Shown here piece by piece: positions 32,461-33,007 of a stretch of DNA of 33,007 nucleotides (position 1 is the stretch's first letter; each line of letters begins with the position of its first letter). Source of the DNA: Bdellovibrionales bacterium (lineage in GTDB: Bacteria > Bdellovibrionota_C > UBA2361 > RFPC01); contig JAGRAO010000009.1 in assembly GCA_020434565.1 (NCBI GenBank), positions 1-33,007 on the forward strand. Direction: 5' to 3'. A model generated the notes under the pieces. That model ran no database searches, was not told the DNA's origin, and was given only the letters and a program-made list of their open reading frames with translations. The position numbers and the translations under genes are program-made.

Positions 32461-32853
32461 ATGAAAGTCGCACTCGCTATCATCTTTATCCTCTATGCGA
32501 CAGCATTGTGGCATATGGTCTTCACGAGGCAGATAAGAGGAGCACAGTTGCTCATCTGGAGCATCGTTGCTCTTCTCCCAGTTGTTGGACCGCTTGCCTA
32601 TTTCGGGCTCTTTCAAACTCCGCAGCCTCACTCCGACGCAACTATGGCAAAGTCGGATTACGAGATGACACATAGCGACTACTGGTTCCGTTGGGCACCG
32701 TGGCCACGGACCAAGAAGGGCTCTACTTCTGACGAAGAACTCCGTGAACTTGAAATGCGGGCGGGATGGTCTCTCCTGTTGTTTGCGCTCCTTCTCATCT
32801 TTGGAAGTACCATCATGACGTTCATCTGGAACTGGGTTCGGAAGCTGCTTTAG
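32461..32853 (+). CDS. Small membrane protein, PLDc_N-like
   Basis: 130 residues, 10 bases after the HTTM gene stop. It has two N-terminal hydrophobic segments (VALAIIFILYATALW and LIWSIVALLPVVGPLAYFGL); the second, with its VGPLAYF turn, resembles the PLDc_N domain of small membrane proteins. A charged loop with HSDYWFRWAPWPRTKKG and a third C-terminal helix (LLLFALLLIFGSTIMTFI) follow. No phospholipase motif is present. It probably completes the HTTM cassette. Confidence 0.68.
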   Translation: MKVALAIIFILYATALWHMVFTRQIRGAQLLIWSIVALLPVVGPLAYFGLFQTPQPHSDATMAKSDYEMTHSDYWFRWAPWPRTKKGSTSDEELRELEMRAGWSLLLFALLLIFGSTIMTFIWNWVRKLL

Positions 32854-32902
32854 GGAAGCCCGGCTCCTCGCCCTAATACTGCTCCAGACTGTCGAGTGTC
32901 CC

Positions 32903-32952
32903 GTCCTAGGATTTGTCTACTCGGCTCCTTTTGAGAAGGAGCAGGACTAGGA
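32903..32952. terminator. Hairpin after the HTTM cassette
   Basis: GCTCCTT (32924-32930) pairs with AAGGAGC (32936-32942). It is flanked by an outer stem TCCTAG (32904-32909) with CTAGGA (32947-32952). There is no U-tract; a purine-rich tract built on aggat/aggataa units follows to about 32970. Confidence 0.4.
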
Positions 32953-33007
32953 TAAGGATTAGGATAAAGAGCAGGAAGAAATTCTGCTGGGCAAGCAAGC
33001 CGACACT

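Noticed and set aside
1-33007. CRISPR array, tRNA genes, integrase or transposase genes
   Set aside because: No regularly spaced repeats, no tRNA-like T-loop with matching acceptor stem, and no recombinase-like protein was found on either strand.

Overview
The window reads as chromosomal DNA of a Gram-negative, diderm bacterium of moderate G+C. Lipoproteins, type III secretion genes, a flagellin, Flp-type pilins and many Sec signal peptides point to a deltaproteobacterial-type lineage (Bdellovibrionota, Myxococcota or a neighbour). That placement is inference; no rRNA or tRNA gene is present to test it.

Layout. 1-5003: a truncated GT4 glycosyltransferase (minus), an alpha/beta hydrolase, two tandem class IVb (Flp-like) pilins, a HAD phosphatase (minus) and a PAS histidine kinase that is probably read from a leaderless mRNA. 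5391-11024: a tightly coupled type III secretion operon: FliA-like sigma factor, sctJ, sctQ, two small genes, sctV, a TPR lipoprotein and a small acidic protein. 11042-14031: signalling genes: a receiver whose phospho-acceptor Asp is Glu, a receiver-DHp protein without an ATPase domain, and an ECF sigma factor. 14302-16300: a GT2 glycosyltransferase and its flippase-like membrane partner.

16866-18547 is the most striking part. About 1.6 kb without a credible gene is filled with more than twenty perfect or near-perfect hairpins, several with GNRA or UUCG loops in the plus-strand sense, and it ends in a textbook intrinsic terminator. I read it as one very large structured non-coding RNA of a class I do not recognise.

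18730-21335 (minus) holds a flagellin whose surface-exposed middle is replaced by seven evenly spaced FG-GAP/VCBS calcium-binding repeats, expected to fold as a seven-bladed beta-propeller, followed by a possible 40-residue membrane peptide and a 3D-domain lipoprotein. 21336-26625 is a looser accessory stretch: a 21-bp perfect inverted repeat, a Cys-rich secreted protein, a divergent G+C-rich citrate synthase homologue, a secreted HAF-like repeat protein and a small acidic protein. 26800-30701 (minus) holds a 1010-residue ankyrin-repeat protein followed by a small Pro-rich protein and a secreted protein; the ankyrin protein could be a type III effector, but this is only suggestive. 30922-32853 is a three-gene membrane cassette built around an HTTM-domain protein.

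How they work together: the sigma factor, sctJ, sctQ and sctV overlap or abut and must be co-translated. The pilins, flagellin, type III genes and ankyrin protein suggest a motile, surface-interacting, possibly predatory or host-associated lifestyle. No transposase, integrase, CRISPR array or tRNA was found.
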